Below, piece after piece: positions 1 through 5,972 of a stretch of 23,721 nucleotides of DNA (position 1 is the stretch's first letter; the number at the start of each line of letters is the position of its first letter). The stretch lies in the IMG/VR virus record IMGVR_UViG_3300022592_000032, positions 1 to 23,721 of that record; one strand, 5' to 3'. The DNA is from a virus. Under the pieces are notes generated by a model. That model worked only from the letters and a program-made list of their open reading frames with translations, was not told the DNA's origin and searched no databases. The position numbers and the translations under genes are program-made.

Positions 1-66
1 ATCGCGCTTGAACCGTCCCTGTGTAATCCGCAAGGATAGGCCAAACGGCTAGCGTGTGAAAGACGT
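1..66. other. Unassigned left edge
   Basis: No start codon or recognisable protein is visible here. Two plus-strand frames reach a stop before the terminator that follows, so this may be the last codons or 3' untranslated end of a gene lying left of the window. The sequence alone does not decide this. Confidence 0.3.
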
Positions 67-98
67 AACCCCCGCTTAATCGCGGGGGTTATTTTTTT
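67..98 (+). terminator. Rho-independent terminator
   Basis: A perfect 9-bp stem (67-75 with 82-90, AACCCCCGC against GCGGGGGTT) closes a 6-nt loop and is followed by TTATTTTTTT-like sequence to position 98. This is a classical intrinsic terminator for plus-strand transcription entering from the left. It insulates the replication operon that begins at 293. Confidence 0.9.
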
Positions 99-116
99 AT
101 GCCGTTTTCTAGTTAG

Positions 117-160
117 AGGCTATCAGCCTAGCCGCCTCAACTGGGCGCCCAAGAGGCGCC
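117..160. repeat. GC-rich hairpins including GGCGCC-N5-GGCGCC
   Basis: Two inverted repeats lie between the terminator and the first gene. AGGCT-ATC-AGCCT occupies 117-129. GGCGCC at 144-149 is repeated at 155-160 after 5 nt; since GGCGCC is self-complementary the pair can fold as a hairpin. The same GGCGCC-N5-GGCGCC arrangement recurs at 12983-12999 just upstream of terminase. Function is unknown; it may be an operator, an RNA structure or part of a packaging or recombination site. Confidence 0.6.
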
Positions 161-254
161 GGGGTTAACTACATTCGCTTCGCTCATATTGTACACATAC
201 CCAGTTGCTGATTGTCAAATCGAACCCAGCTGCGAATTCGTCGGCGTGTTGCGT

Positions 255-281
255 TTGACACGCCACGCTTACCCATATGCT
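255..281 (+). promoter_or_regulatory. Candidate promoter of the replication operon
   Basis: A perfect -35 hexamer TTGACA (255-260) is followed after 15 nt by TATGCT (276-281), 4 of 6 matches to the -10 consensus. A transcript starting 7 to 12 nt downstream would begin at or next to the ATG at 293, and no Shine-Dalgarno sequence precedes that ATG. The first mRNA of the operon may therefore be leaderless, as is common in Actinobacteria. The 15-nt spacer is short, so confidence is moderate. Confidence 0.5.
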
Positions 282-292
282 ACATTTCAGCC

Positions 293-508
293 ATGTCAGA
301 TATACAAGTAGCACACCGTTCGTTCAGCTCGCTCACCTCATGGATTCGCTGTGGCAAAGCATGGCAACTAGAGCGTGACTTACAAGCACCGTCCGAGCCA
401 GCATGGTGGTTCGTCGGTGGGTCTGCGTTTCACGCAGCAGCAGAGAAGTTTCTGCTCCATCAGTTTGAAAACTCCAAGACACCTCTCACAGATAAGCCAC
501 CATTCTAA
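293..508 (+). CDS. Cas4/RecB-type PD-(D/E)XK nuclease, N-terminal part (split gene)
   Basis: This 71-residue protein matches only the N-terminal part of the Cas4-like/RecB exonuclease family common in actinophages. It carries the opening S-F-S-S-L-x-x-W-x-R-C-G-K motif, in which C20 corresponds to the lone N-terminal cysteine ligand of the Cas4 iron-sulfur cluster. It also has the GGSAFHAAAE segment with H47 and E51, the conserved histidine motif near the metal site. The protein then stops. The rest of the enzyme (catalytic D, DxK, QxxxY and three further cysteines) is encoded separately at 1046-1702 after three small genes. The start at 293 is chosen because the homologous region begins there and it sits just downstream of a promoter; an in-frame start at 212 is possible. 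The stop overlaps the next ATG (TAATG). It is probably non-functional alone and would need to pair with the second part. Confidence 0.8.
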   Translation: MSDIQVAHRSFSSLTSWIRCGKAWQLERDLQAPSEPAWWFVGGSAFHAAAEKFLLHQFENSKTPLTDKPPF

Positions 509-648
509 TGACAAAAGAATTTACCTTTTACAATCGCGTATGCCTCACCACCGGCTACAGCAAGCACACAGTACGCCTAGGATTTAGCATCGGCAAGTAT
601 GGTATCGACGCCGACTTCTTCTTCTTTTGGTTCTCGCTGGAGTGGTGA
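508..648 (+). CDS. Small hypothetical phage protein, 46 aa
   Basis: The ORF starts at the ATG overlapping the previous stop (TAATG) and ends in TGATG overlapping the next start, so it is translationally coupled on both sides. The protein is rich in aromatic residues, with the tail FFFFWFSLEW, and has no clear catalytic motif. It resembles, from memory only, a family of short actinophage proteins that end in a conserved aromatic W. It is one of three small genes lying between the two halves of the nuclease. Function is unknown. Confidence 0.6.
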   Translation: MTKEFTFYNRVCLTTGYSKHTVRLGFSIGKYGIDADFFFFWFSLEW

Positions 649-869
649 TGGATGACATCGCTAACATTAAACCAACCACAGGTACGGAAGCCGACTATCG
701 CGCTCTCGGCCCAATTCGAGTATGCCCATGCGGGTCAGACCTTTGGAGCGTCAAGTGTAAGTTTGACGATGACGGAGAAATCGGTATCTATTTCTTGGAC
801 ATCAACTGTGCGCTATGTGGTAGCCTCGCCATCGCAGTCACGCCACCGCTAGGAGAATCACATGGGTAA
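648..869 (+). CDS. Small putative zinc-binding protein, 73 aa
   Basis: The protein contains C-P-C-G near residue 26 and C-A-L-C-G near residue 60, a pair of CxC/CxxC knuckles that suggest a zinc ribbon. The acidic segment between them (KFDDDGEIGIYFLDINC) is typical of a small actinophage family I recall but cannot name. The ATG at 648 is preferred over the in-frame GTG at 627 because it overlaps the previous stop (TGATG) and has GGAG about 6 nt upstream. It ends 8 nt inside the next gene. It sits within the interruption of the nuclease. A binding or adaptor role is inference. Confidence 0.7.
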   Translation: MDDIANIKPTTGTEADYRALGPIRVCPCGSDLWSVKCKFDDDGEIGIYFLDINCALCGSLAIAVTPPLGESHG

Positions 870-1059
870 AAAGCGCGCACAGATTATTAGCCAACAGGCA
901 TTCCAACAAGCCTTTGCTGAAACCGAAGTCGTCATGCGACTCGCCCTAGGAAAACAAATCCAGAAGCTTATTGACAATGAGCCTAACGAGATGGTTAAAC
1001 TAGGACTTGAACATGCACGTAAAGTTGTAGCAGGAGAGGAAACGTATGACTTGGGATAA
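862..1059 (+). CDS. Small helical hypothetical protein, 65 aa
   Basis: This gene has a strong ribosome binding site (AGGAGAATCAC before the ATG) and overlaps both neighbours, by 8 nt upstream and 14 nt downstream. The protein is basic at its N-terminus (MGKKRAQ) and then predicted mostly helical and amphipathic (FQQAFAETEVVMRLALGKQIQKL). No family is recognised. It directly precedes the C-terminal half of the split nuclease and is probably co-translated with it. Confidence 0.65.
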   Translation: MGKKRAQIISQQAFQQAFAETEVVMRLALGKQIQKLIDNEPNEMVKLGLEHARKVVAGEETYDLG

Positions 1060-1702
1060 GGTTTGGGAAGAATCCTTCCTTGAACAAATTGCAGAAGTCG
1101 AAGCTAAGTCCAGCACCAATCCTACTGATTGGCGTGTGGGTGGACGCTCATCCAAAGCCAACCCTGATAAAGAGAACAAGGTGTGGTGGGATGAGAACGG
1201 CAAGCAGATGTTCTTCAACTTCATCAACGCTTGGCAGGAGTCAGGCTTTGAGTTATGGGTATCACCGGAAGGTGTGCCTGGAGTTGAAATCGGATTCAAC
1301 AACTTCTTCGGTAGCGTCAACGTCAAAGCATTTGCCGACGCTGTTGTAGTGGCAGGCACTGAGATTGCTGTGGTAGACTTCAAGACCGGCAGTTACATGC
1401 CGGACTCATCGCTACAACTGGGAGTCTATGCCTCCATGATGGAGATGCAATTTGGTGTACGCCCAACCAAGGGTTACTATTACTCAGCTCGCAAGGCTCA
1501 GTTCGAAGAAGCCTCTGGCTTAGACCGTTGGACAATTCCTGTACTTACAGAGTTGTTCGAGCAGTTCGAGCGTGGCATTCAGAACAAAATTTTTCTACCT
1601 AACATCGGTATGTCATGTAGCACATGCGGAGTGAAGGACTATTGTTACGCCGTCGGCGGAGAGCTGGCACAGATTTACGACCCACTAGCAGAAATCAAAT
1701 AA
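1046..1702 (+). CDS. Cas4/RecB-type PD-(D/E)XK nuclease, C-terminal catalytic part (split gene)
   Basis: This 218-residue protein carries the catalytic core of a Cas4-like/RecB exonuclease. D98 lies in FADAVVV, D111-F-K113 in VVDFKTG gives the DxK motif, and Q124-xxx-Y128 gives QxxxY. Near the C-terminus C191-x2-C194-x5-C200 matches the three-cysteine part of the Cas4 4Fe-4S cluster. The fourth cysteine and the conserved histidine motif are missing here and are found in the separate ORF at 293-508. The N-terminus (TWDKVWEESFLEQI) begins exactly where the family continues after the histidine motif, so nothing essential seems lost; the break falls in the linker. The RBS (GGAGAGGAAACGT-ATG) is good. 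The likely role is ssDNA exonuclease or end processing in phage recombination and replication, assuming the two parts assemble. Confidence 0.85.
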   Translation: MTWDKVWEESFLEQIAEVEAKSSTNPTDWRVGGRSSKANPDKENKVWWDENGKQMFFNFINAWQESGFELWVSPEGVPGVEIGFNNFFGSVNVKAFADAVVVAGTEIAVVDFKTGSYMPDSSLQLGVYASMMEMQFGVRPTKGYYYSARKAQFEEASGLDRWTIPVLTELFEQFERGIQNKIFLPNIGMSCSTCGVKDYCYAVGGELAQIYDPLAEIK

Positions 1703-1712
1703 GGAGAAACAC

Positions 1713-2090
1713 ATGGCAGCACAAGCAAATACCAAGTTCCAAGTCAACTTCAAGTTGGCAGATGGAACACTCGTCAACGTCTATGCAGATGACTCAGCTG
1801 AGTTGGAAGCAGGACTTGCAACCATCCAAGACTCAGCAGCTCTCATCGGCGCTGTCTCTGGCTCATTGGCTAACGCCAGTGGCATCCGCAATGTGGTTGC
1901 TGGATTTAATGCAACACCAGTAGCACAAGCACCATCCGCTCCGTCAGCGGTTATTGAAGAAGGCCATTGCAAGCACGGCAAGCTCACCTATCGTGAGTCA
2001 AAGCCAGGCGATGCAAAGACATGGAAGGGTTGGTTCTGCCCATCACCAAAGGGCACTCCTGACCAGTGCGCTCCTAAGTTCCTTCGTTAG
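1713..2090 (+). CDS. Hypothetical protein with C-terminal Cys/His zinc-like motif, 125 aa
   Basis: A strong RBS (AAGGAGAAACAC) precedes the ATG. The N-terminal 80 residues look like a small beta/alpha domain followed by an Ala/Pro/Ser linker (APSAPSA). The C-terminal 40 residues hold C-K-H-G, later W-F-C-P-S and Q-C-A-P, a Cys/His pattern typical of a zinc-binding module. In actinophages a protein of this shape often follows the Cas4-like nuclease; that is memory, not checked. It may bind single-stranded DNA or assist the nuclease, but this is inference from position only. Confidence 0.75.
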   Translation: MAAQANTKFQVNFKLADGTLVNVYADDSAELEAGLATIQDSAALIGAVSGSLANASGIRNVVAGFNATPVAQAPSAPSAVIEEGHCKHGKLTYRESKPGDAKTWKGWFCPSPKGTPDQCAPKFLR

Positions 2091-2096
2091 TATCTG

Positions 2097-2924
2097 ATGC
2101 TGTCACTATCACAAGCGACAGCGAAAAGCACTAACGAATATCAGCTACTGCCAGACCTGTTTCCTTCGCTAGCTAGTGAGGGAATCAGGTTTCGCAGGGG
2201 ACAATTAACAATGATTGCCGGTCAACCAAACGCTGGCAAATCTTTAATCGCTCTCTGGATGGCAGTGCAGATGAAGGTGCCTACGCTGTACATATCCGCA
2301 GATACCGATGCTTACACAACAGCTATCCGTGCAGCTGCTATGGTTACCGGACACCAAGTGTCTTCTGTTGAGGAAGCATTTGCTACCGGTGAAGGTAGAG
2401 AATTTTACGCGTCTGAGCTAGCAAGCATTACGCATTTGCAGTTTGACTTTGCTCCATCACCCACACTTGATGAGGTTGACCTAGCCATCCGTGCATACGG
2501 TGAGGCATATGGTGAATACCCACACATGATTATTGTGGACAACGCAATGAACGTTGTCTCCATGCATAACGATGAATGGTCCGGCCTTCGTGAGATAGCC
2601 AAAGCCATGCACCACATCGCCCGTGAGACAGACGCAGCTGTGCTGCTACTGCATCACACCTCAGAGAATGAAGGCAAGCCGGATGTCCCACCTAGCCGCA
2701 AGGCTATCCAGGGCAAGATTAGCCAGCTGCCTGAGATGATTCTTACCGTTGCTCTTGTGTCACACACCGGTGAGTTTAGAGTGGCGGCAGTGAAGAACCG
2801 CTTTGCTAAACACTCAGCCACTGGAGATAACTTCGTTACCTTACAGGCTGACCCAAGCCGCATGAGTATCTATTCAGACCGCACCGCCCAGTACGTGGCA
2901 GATAGTTGGAGGGCAATGCAATGA
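2097..2924 (+). CDS. RecA-fold DnaB-like helicase/ATPase
   Basis: A 275-residue P-loop ATPase of the RecA/DnaB helicase C-terminal type. Walker A is GQPNAGKS at residues 42-49, Walker B is MIIVD ending at D148, and the downstream LLLHHTSE (about 183-190) matches the sensor strand with histidines seen in RepA/DnaB-like enzymes. The protein consists almost only of the ATPase core; there is no DnaB N-terminal primase-interacting domain. It presumably unwinds DNA at the phage fork together with the primase proteins at 3602-4454, or acts as a recombination ATPase. The ATG lies 7 nt after the previous stop with no obvious Shine-Dalgarno, suggesting coupled reinitiation. Its stop overlaps the next ATG by 4 nt. 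Confidence 0.85.
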   Translation: MLSLSQATAKSTNEYQLLPDLFPSLASEGIRFRRGQLTMIAGQPNAGKSLIALWMAVQMKVPTLYISADTDAYTTAIRAAAMVTGHQVSSVEEAFATGEGREFYASELASITHLQFDFAPSPTLDEVDLAIRAYGEAYGEYPHMIIVDNAMNVVSMHNDEWSGLREIAKAMHHIARETDAAVLLLHHTSENEGKPDVPPSRKAIQGKISQLPEMILTVALVSHTGEFRVAAVKNRFAKHSATGDNFVTLQADPSRMSIYSDRTAQYVADSWRAMQ

Positions 2925-3073
2925 CTTTCAAAGAAGGGCTAGACTATTTCAACGGGCAGGTTGGTACGCTCAATATGTATGACACCACCAACACTGACGA
3001 GGAAAAATTTTTTGCAAAAAAATATTTGGTTAAGCGCGGAGCGCATGACATCTGTGAGATACTAGGACTATGA
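2921..3073 (+). CDS. Small hypothetical protein, 50 aa
   Basis: ATGA overlap with the helicase stop and a strong GGAGGG upstream support translation. The protein (MTFKEGLDYFNGQ to HDICEILGL) is charged and probably helical. No motif is recognised. It ends with another ATGA overlap with the next small gene, so it is part of a run of three micro-ORFs between helicase and resolvase. Confidence 0.6.
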   Translation: MTFKEGLDYFNGQVGTLNMYDTTNTDEEKFFAKKYLVKRGAHDICEILGL

Positions 3074-3183
3074 AGCAGTCAGATGCCATTAGGTTTGAAA
3101 TCCTGCACATGTGCAAATGCGATGACTGCCTTAACGCAAAGCTCGATAAGTTCAAGGAAGCTGTGGAGAAGGAGCTGAAGTGA
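3070..3183 (+). CDS. Micro-ORF with Cys cluster, 37 aa
   Basis: This ORF is coupled by ATGA to the previous gene, with AGGA just upstream. The 37-residue protein contains C-x-C-x2-C (MCKCDDC) followed by a Lys/Glu-rich helix. It could bind a metal. No family is recognised. Its end overlaps the GTG of the next micro-ORF (AAGTGAG). Confidence 0.5.
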   Translation: MKQSDAIRFEILHMCKCDDCLNAKLDKFKEAVEKELK

Positions 3184-3272
3184 GCGATACGTTTTATTAC
3201 ATCTATTCAAAAGACGAATGCGGCGTATGGTTCTGTCAACCAGTAAGGAAGTCCGATGAGTACATACGGTAA
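3180..3272 (+). CDS. Micro-ORF, 30 aa, doubtful
   Basis: The GTG start overlaps the preceding TGA (GTGA) and has AAGGAG about 6 nt upstream, which supports translation. The encoded peptide (MSDTFYYIYSKDECGVWFCQ and on) is short and overlaps the next gene by 17 nt. It may be a real small protein or a coupling device that carries ribosomes to the resolvase start. Confidence 0.4.
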   Translation: MSDTFYYIYSKDECGVWFCQPVRKSDEYIR

Positions 3273-3618
3273 GCGCAAAGGCTCTGCTTTTGAGACAGGC
3301 ATTCTCAAATTCCTGCGTAGCAAAGGCTTAGCATCCGAAAGGTTACGCCTCGCAGGCAAGGACGACGAAGGTGACATCGTATGTATCGTTGCAGGTGCGC
3401 CGTATATCTTTGAGCTAAAGGCAACAGCCAAGATGGACCTGCCGCAGTTCTGGCGTGAGGCTACCACTGAGGCATTTAACTATGCCAAAGCGCGTAACTT
3501 AGATGTTACGCCACCAGCCTATGTCATCGTCAAGCGCCGCATGGCGGGGCTAGACCAGTCGTGGGTTATTCAAGATTTGAACCAGTGGTTGAAGGTAACC
3601 GGTGGTATCGAAGCCTGA
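3256..3618 (+). CDS. Holliday-junction-resolvase-like PD-(D/E)XK endonuclease
   Basis: A 120-residue protein with the archaeal Hjc/phage resolvase pattern. E13 lies in the first helix (KGSAFETGILKFL), then comes RLRLAGKDDEGD with the catalytic D40, then FELKA with E53-x-K55, followed by a helix containing F-W-R-E-A. Together these form the ExnDxnExK site of the PD-(D/E)XK fold. It would cut branched DNA during recombination or before packaging. RBS AAGGAAGTCCG precedes the ATG. It overlaps the following primase gene by 17 nt. Assignment to resolvase rather than another small PD-(D/E)XK nuclease is probable, not certain. Confidence 0.8.
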   Translation: MSTYGKRKGSAFETGILKFLRSKGLASERLRLAGKDDEGDIVCIVAGAPYIFELKATAKMDLPQFWREATTEAFNYAKARNLDVTPPAYVIVKRRMAGLDQSWVIQDLNQWLKVTGGIEA

Positions 3619-3970
3619 CCTTGCTGCCGTGCTTGAGCATTACGGCATCAACGTATTGGACAGGCATGGTTGGGTGCCATGCAAGTGCGTTATCCATGAT
3701 GACACCATGGCTAGTGCAGCATATAACCTTGATAGTCAGGCATACAACTGCCTAGTCTGTCAGGTTCTCGGAGATGTATACACATTAGTGCAAGCTAAAG
3801 AAGGGCTAGATTTCAAAGATGCTAAACGAAAAGCAGAGAGCATTGCTCACGGACGCAGCAAGCAAATACGCCAGCAGTCTAACTCCACAGGCAGCCTCTT
3901 ACCTGGCGGCACGAGGCATAACACAGGAAGTCGCGCATACGTTCCAGCTTGGAAGCGTCGTGGAGCCTAG
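3602..3970 (+). CDS. DNA primase, zinc-finger (CHC2-type) subunit
   Basis: A 122-residue protein beginning with a DnaG-like zinc-binding domain. C29-V-I-H32 and C50-L-V-C53 form the C-x2-H / C-x2-C finger, followed by GDVYTLVQ and the helix EGLDFKDAKRKAES usual after CHC2 fingers. The tail (GSRAYVPAWKRRGA) is basic and ends naturally. The TOPRIM catalytic domain is not in this protein but in the next ORF, which starts 152 nt before this one ends and in another frame (+1). The GTG start has GAAGG 6 nt upstream. It is probably the template-recognition part of a two-polypeptide primase. A +1 ribosomal frameshift joining both ORFs is an alternative. Confidence 0.8.
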   Translation: MVSKPDLAAVLEHYGINVLDRHGWVPCKCVIHDDTMASAAYNLDSQAYNCLVCQVLGDVYTLVQAKEGLDFKDAKRKAESIAHGRSKQIRQQSNSTGSLLPGGTRHNTGSRAYVPAWKRRGA

Positions 3971-4454
3971 TGCTGGACATGAGCATGCCGTTAACAGATT
4001 ATCTATTCCGTACCTTACACCAGCCGGTGTTGTGGGAATTAAGTTCAGGAGCGTAGATGAGTCAACTCCAAAATACCTCTGGCCTACCGGTCAGAAGATT
4101 GGGCTATATAACGTACTTGATTTGCATAAGCACAGCGATACGATTGCCATTTGCGAGGGCGAGATTGACACTATTGTGGCATCGGGTATCGTGGGAATAC
4201 CTGCGGTTGGAGTTGCTGGAGTCAGCCAATGGAAACCGTGGTTTCCTAAACTCTTTGAATCGTATTCTCGCATCCTTATATTTGCGGATAACGACGTCAA
4301 AGAAGATGGAAGAAACCCTGGCCAAGAGCTGGCCAAGCGAATCAAAGAAGACTTGGACAAAGCGGAAATAGTCCACCTTCCCGACAATATGGACACCAAT
4401 GAGGTATACTTACAGTATGGCCCTGATTGGTTCACCGAGAGGATAGCGGCGTGA
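3819..4454 (+). CDS. DNA primase, TOPRIM catalytic subunit
   Basis: A 211-residue protein with a TOPRIM domain: I-C-E113-G-E115-x-D117 is the first acidic motif and F-A-D157-N-D159 the second, the Mg-binding DxD of DnaG-type primases. The N-terminal LTPQAASYLAARGI helix and PYLTPAGVVGIKFR strand match the region preceding TOPRIM in phage primases. It makes RNA primers, presumably with the zinc protein encoded just upstream in an overlapping frame. The start at 3819 is the first ATG after an in-frame TAG at 3807. Its Shine-Dalgarno is weak and distant, which suggests coupling or frameshifting. The stop overlaps the next GTG (GTGA). Confidence 0.85.
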   Translation: MLNEKQRALLTDAASKYASSLTPQAASYLAARGITQEVAHTFQLGSVVEPSAGHEHAVNRLSIPYLTPAGVVGIKFRSVDESTPKYLWPTGQKIGLYNVLDLHKHSDTIAICEGEIDTIVASGIVGIPAVGVAGVSQWKPWFPKLFESYSRILIFADNDVKEDGRNPGQELAKRIKEDLDKAEIVHLPDNMDTNEVYLQYGPDWFTERIAA

Positions 4455-5023
4455 CAACCATCGCAGCGATTCAAGGCCCTGACTGGGTAGTAGTCGGGGC
4501 TGATTCGCAATCCTCTGATACTGATGGCTTTGCTATCAACATACCCGGCGGTAAAGTATTTAAGAATAGCAACCTAGTCTTTGCCGGTGCTGGTGCGGTA
4601 CGAGGTATTAACCTGCTGCAACACGACTTCGTACCACCAGTGGTAAACACCAAAGACATTGATAAGTATGTCACTCGCCAGCTTATCCCTGCTATACGCC
4701 GCACTTTTGCCGAGGCAGGCTATGAAGTAAACAAGGGTGACTCATCAGTAGAGAATGACAACATCTGGATTGTCGTTGTCAAGGGTGAGGTATACCGCAT
4801 CGACGAGGATTACTCATGGGAGCGTACAGTTAACAACCTGTATGTCGCAGGCAGTGGCGAGCAGTTTGCTCTCGGCGCTATGGATGCGCTGACAGGTGGC
4901 TTGCTAGTGGATGACTTAGCCAAAGCCAAGAAGATTGTTACCAAGGCTATCCAAACAGCCAGTAAGTACGATACATCCACCGGTGGCAAGATAACCATTA
5001 CGGTAGTGCAGGAGAACAAATGA
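4451..5023 (+). CDS. Proteasome beta / HslV-like Ntn hydrolase
   Basis: The GTG at 4451 (GAGAGGA upstream, GTGA overlap with the primase) gives M-T-T-I-A-A-I. After methionine removal Thr1 is N-terminal, as in HslV, with no propeptide. Numbering from Thr1, D17 lies in VVVGADSQ (HslV VIAGDGQ) and K34 in IPGGKVF stands for Lys33. A-G-S134-G-E matches the Ser129-Gly-Gly region, and Y-D173-T-S-T176-G-G matches the proteasome Asp166-xx-Ser169-Gly-Gly element. The 189-residue mature length fits a single proteasome beta fold. These are the residues of a working threonine peptidase. No ATPase partner or alpha subunit is visible. It sits in the replication operon, so an early role such as degrading or processing a host or phage protein is plausible but inferred. 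Confidence 0.85.
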   Translation: MTTIAAIQGPDWVVVGADSQSSDTDGFAINIPGGKVFKNSNLVFAGAGAVRGINLLQHDFVPPVVNTKDIDKYVTRQLIPAIRRTFAEAGYEVNKGDSSVENDNIWIVVVKGEVYRIDEDYSWERTVNNLYVAGSGEQFALGAMDALTGGLLVDDLAKAKKIVTKAIQTASKYDTSTGGKITITVVQENK

Positions 5024-5400
5024 CACCGGAGATGTCAGACTTTGACTTAGACTTTTCGTATGGGCACGAGGGCGAGCAGCTCGTCAATGACATCCTCACT
5101 GGCGGGCTGACCGTAGAAGTTAAGCGCGATAGGCGCTGGGTGCAAACCGGTAACATCTACATTGAGACTGCCTTCTACTCACGGGCTACACACAACTGGG
5201 TGGAGTCAGGCTTGATGAAGACTAAAGCAGACCGCTGGGCATTCGTGCTTGAACAGCTGGTCATCATCGCCACCACCAATGATTTGAAGGAAGCTATTAA
5301 CCGTTACGGCAGACCCATCAGCAATGAAAAGGAACCTAACCCAAGCAAGGGATTCCTGATTACCGTTGATGACATTATGTCGGTGCAGCGTGGCCGCTGA
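5020..5400 (+). CDS. Putative PD-(D/E)XK-like phage protein, 126 aa
   Basis: The start overlaps the peptidase stop (ATGA). After an acidic start the protein has EGEQLVNDIL, then TVE33VK35RDRRW with an E-x-K, then TGNIYIE, and later WAFVLEQLVI. This order (Glu in a first helix, ExK strand, TGN-x-x-x-E) resembles a small group of restriction-endonuclease-fold proteins in actinophages, but the first acidic residue of the site is less certain. It may be a nuclease or an inactive relative. It overlaps the next gene by 11 nt. Confidence 0.65.
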   Translation: MTPEMSDFDLDFSYGHEGEQLVNDILTGGLTVEVKRDRRWVQTGNIYIETAFYSRATHNWVESGLMKTKADRWAFVLEQLVIIATTNDLKEAINRYGRPISNEKEPNPSKGFLITVDDIMSVQRGR

Positions 5401-5572
5401 CCCAACGTTTATCTACGGCCCCAAGGATGGGGCGCAGGTGCCGCCTGTATTCTGGGCGCTAGATACTATTGAGTTGGTACAACACATGGAGAATGGCACT
5501 GACCTGATATACTTTTACCAGCTCGATGAAGAGACAAAGAATTATATATACCAAGGGCAAGCGGAAGGATAG
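5390..5572 (+). CDS. Small hypothetical protein, 60 aa
   Basis: The GTG at 5390 (MAADPTFIYGPKDG and on) is chosen because it overlaps the previous stop only slightly. An in-frame ATG at 5366 would give a 35-nt overlap with a less natural N-terminus. The protein is acidic with aromatic strands (DLIYFYQLDEETKNYIYQG). No family is recognised. It is followed after 4 nt by the DUF1599-like gene. Confidence 0.55.
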   Translation: MAADPTFIYGPKDGAQVPPVFWALDTIELVQHMENGTDLIYFYQLDEETKNYIYQGQAEG

Positions 5573-5576
5573 GGAT

Positions 5577-5972
5577 ATGAGTGAGTCAAGAGGACATCAA
5601 TTTAGCTATAACGATGTTGATACAGAACGGCTTTTTAATTCAGAGCGTAGACTTACAGAGACAGCAGATTACAATTACCCTGCCTCCCACAAGAAATTCT
5701 GTGCCGACGTCTGGGACATAATGGATGAGCTGGGTAACTTGCTTATTACTAAGCAGTTGGACTACGGCCCCGGCAATATCAACAACGCACACGGTGGTCC
5801 CATCAACGGCTTGATGGTACGCATTGGCGATAAGTTTGAGCGACTCAAAAACCTGCTCAAGAAGCAACAGATTAAGCCACAACACGAACCAATTGAAGAT
5901 TCATTCAAAGACTTAGCTAACTACGGAGTCATCGGCTTGATGATTCAGAGAGGCCTGTGGCCAAAGGAATGA
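5577..5972 (+). CDS. DUF1599 / Nmad1-like protein
   Basis: The 131-residue protein has the signature of the nucleotide-modification-associated domain 1 family (DUF1599): LLITKQLDYGPGNI, then GLMVRIGDKFERLKNLL, then EPIEDSFKDLANYGVIGLM. The family is widespread in phages and has been linked by genome context to DNA base modification or nucleotide metabolism; its activity is not established. RBS GGAAGGATAGGGAT precedes the ATG at 5577. An in-frame ATG at 5526 would overlap the upstream gene and lengthen the protein by a basic peptide, so it is not preferred. Confidence 0.8.
   Translation: MSESRGHQFSYNDVDTERLFNSERRLTETADYNYPASHKKFCADVWDIMDELGNLLITKQLDYGPGNINNAHGGPINGLMVRIGDKFERLKNLLKKQQIKPQHEPIEDSFKDLANYGVIGLMIQRGLWPKE

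Noticed and set aside
509-1045. Group I intron or mobile element as the cause of the nuclease split
   Set aside because: No homing endonuclease, transposase, terminal repeats or recognisable intron core were seen, and the segment is filled with coupled small genes; not fully excluded without transcript data.
1000-1383. A 127-codon minus-strand ORF
   Set aside because: It lies antiparallel to the nuclease catalytic part, which has clear motifs; the antisense product is low-complexity Thr/Ser and looks like a shadow.
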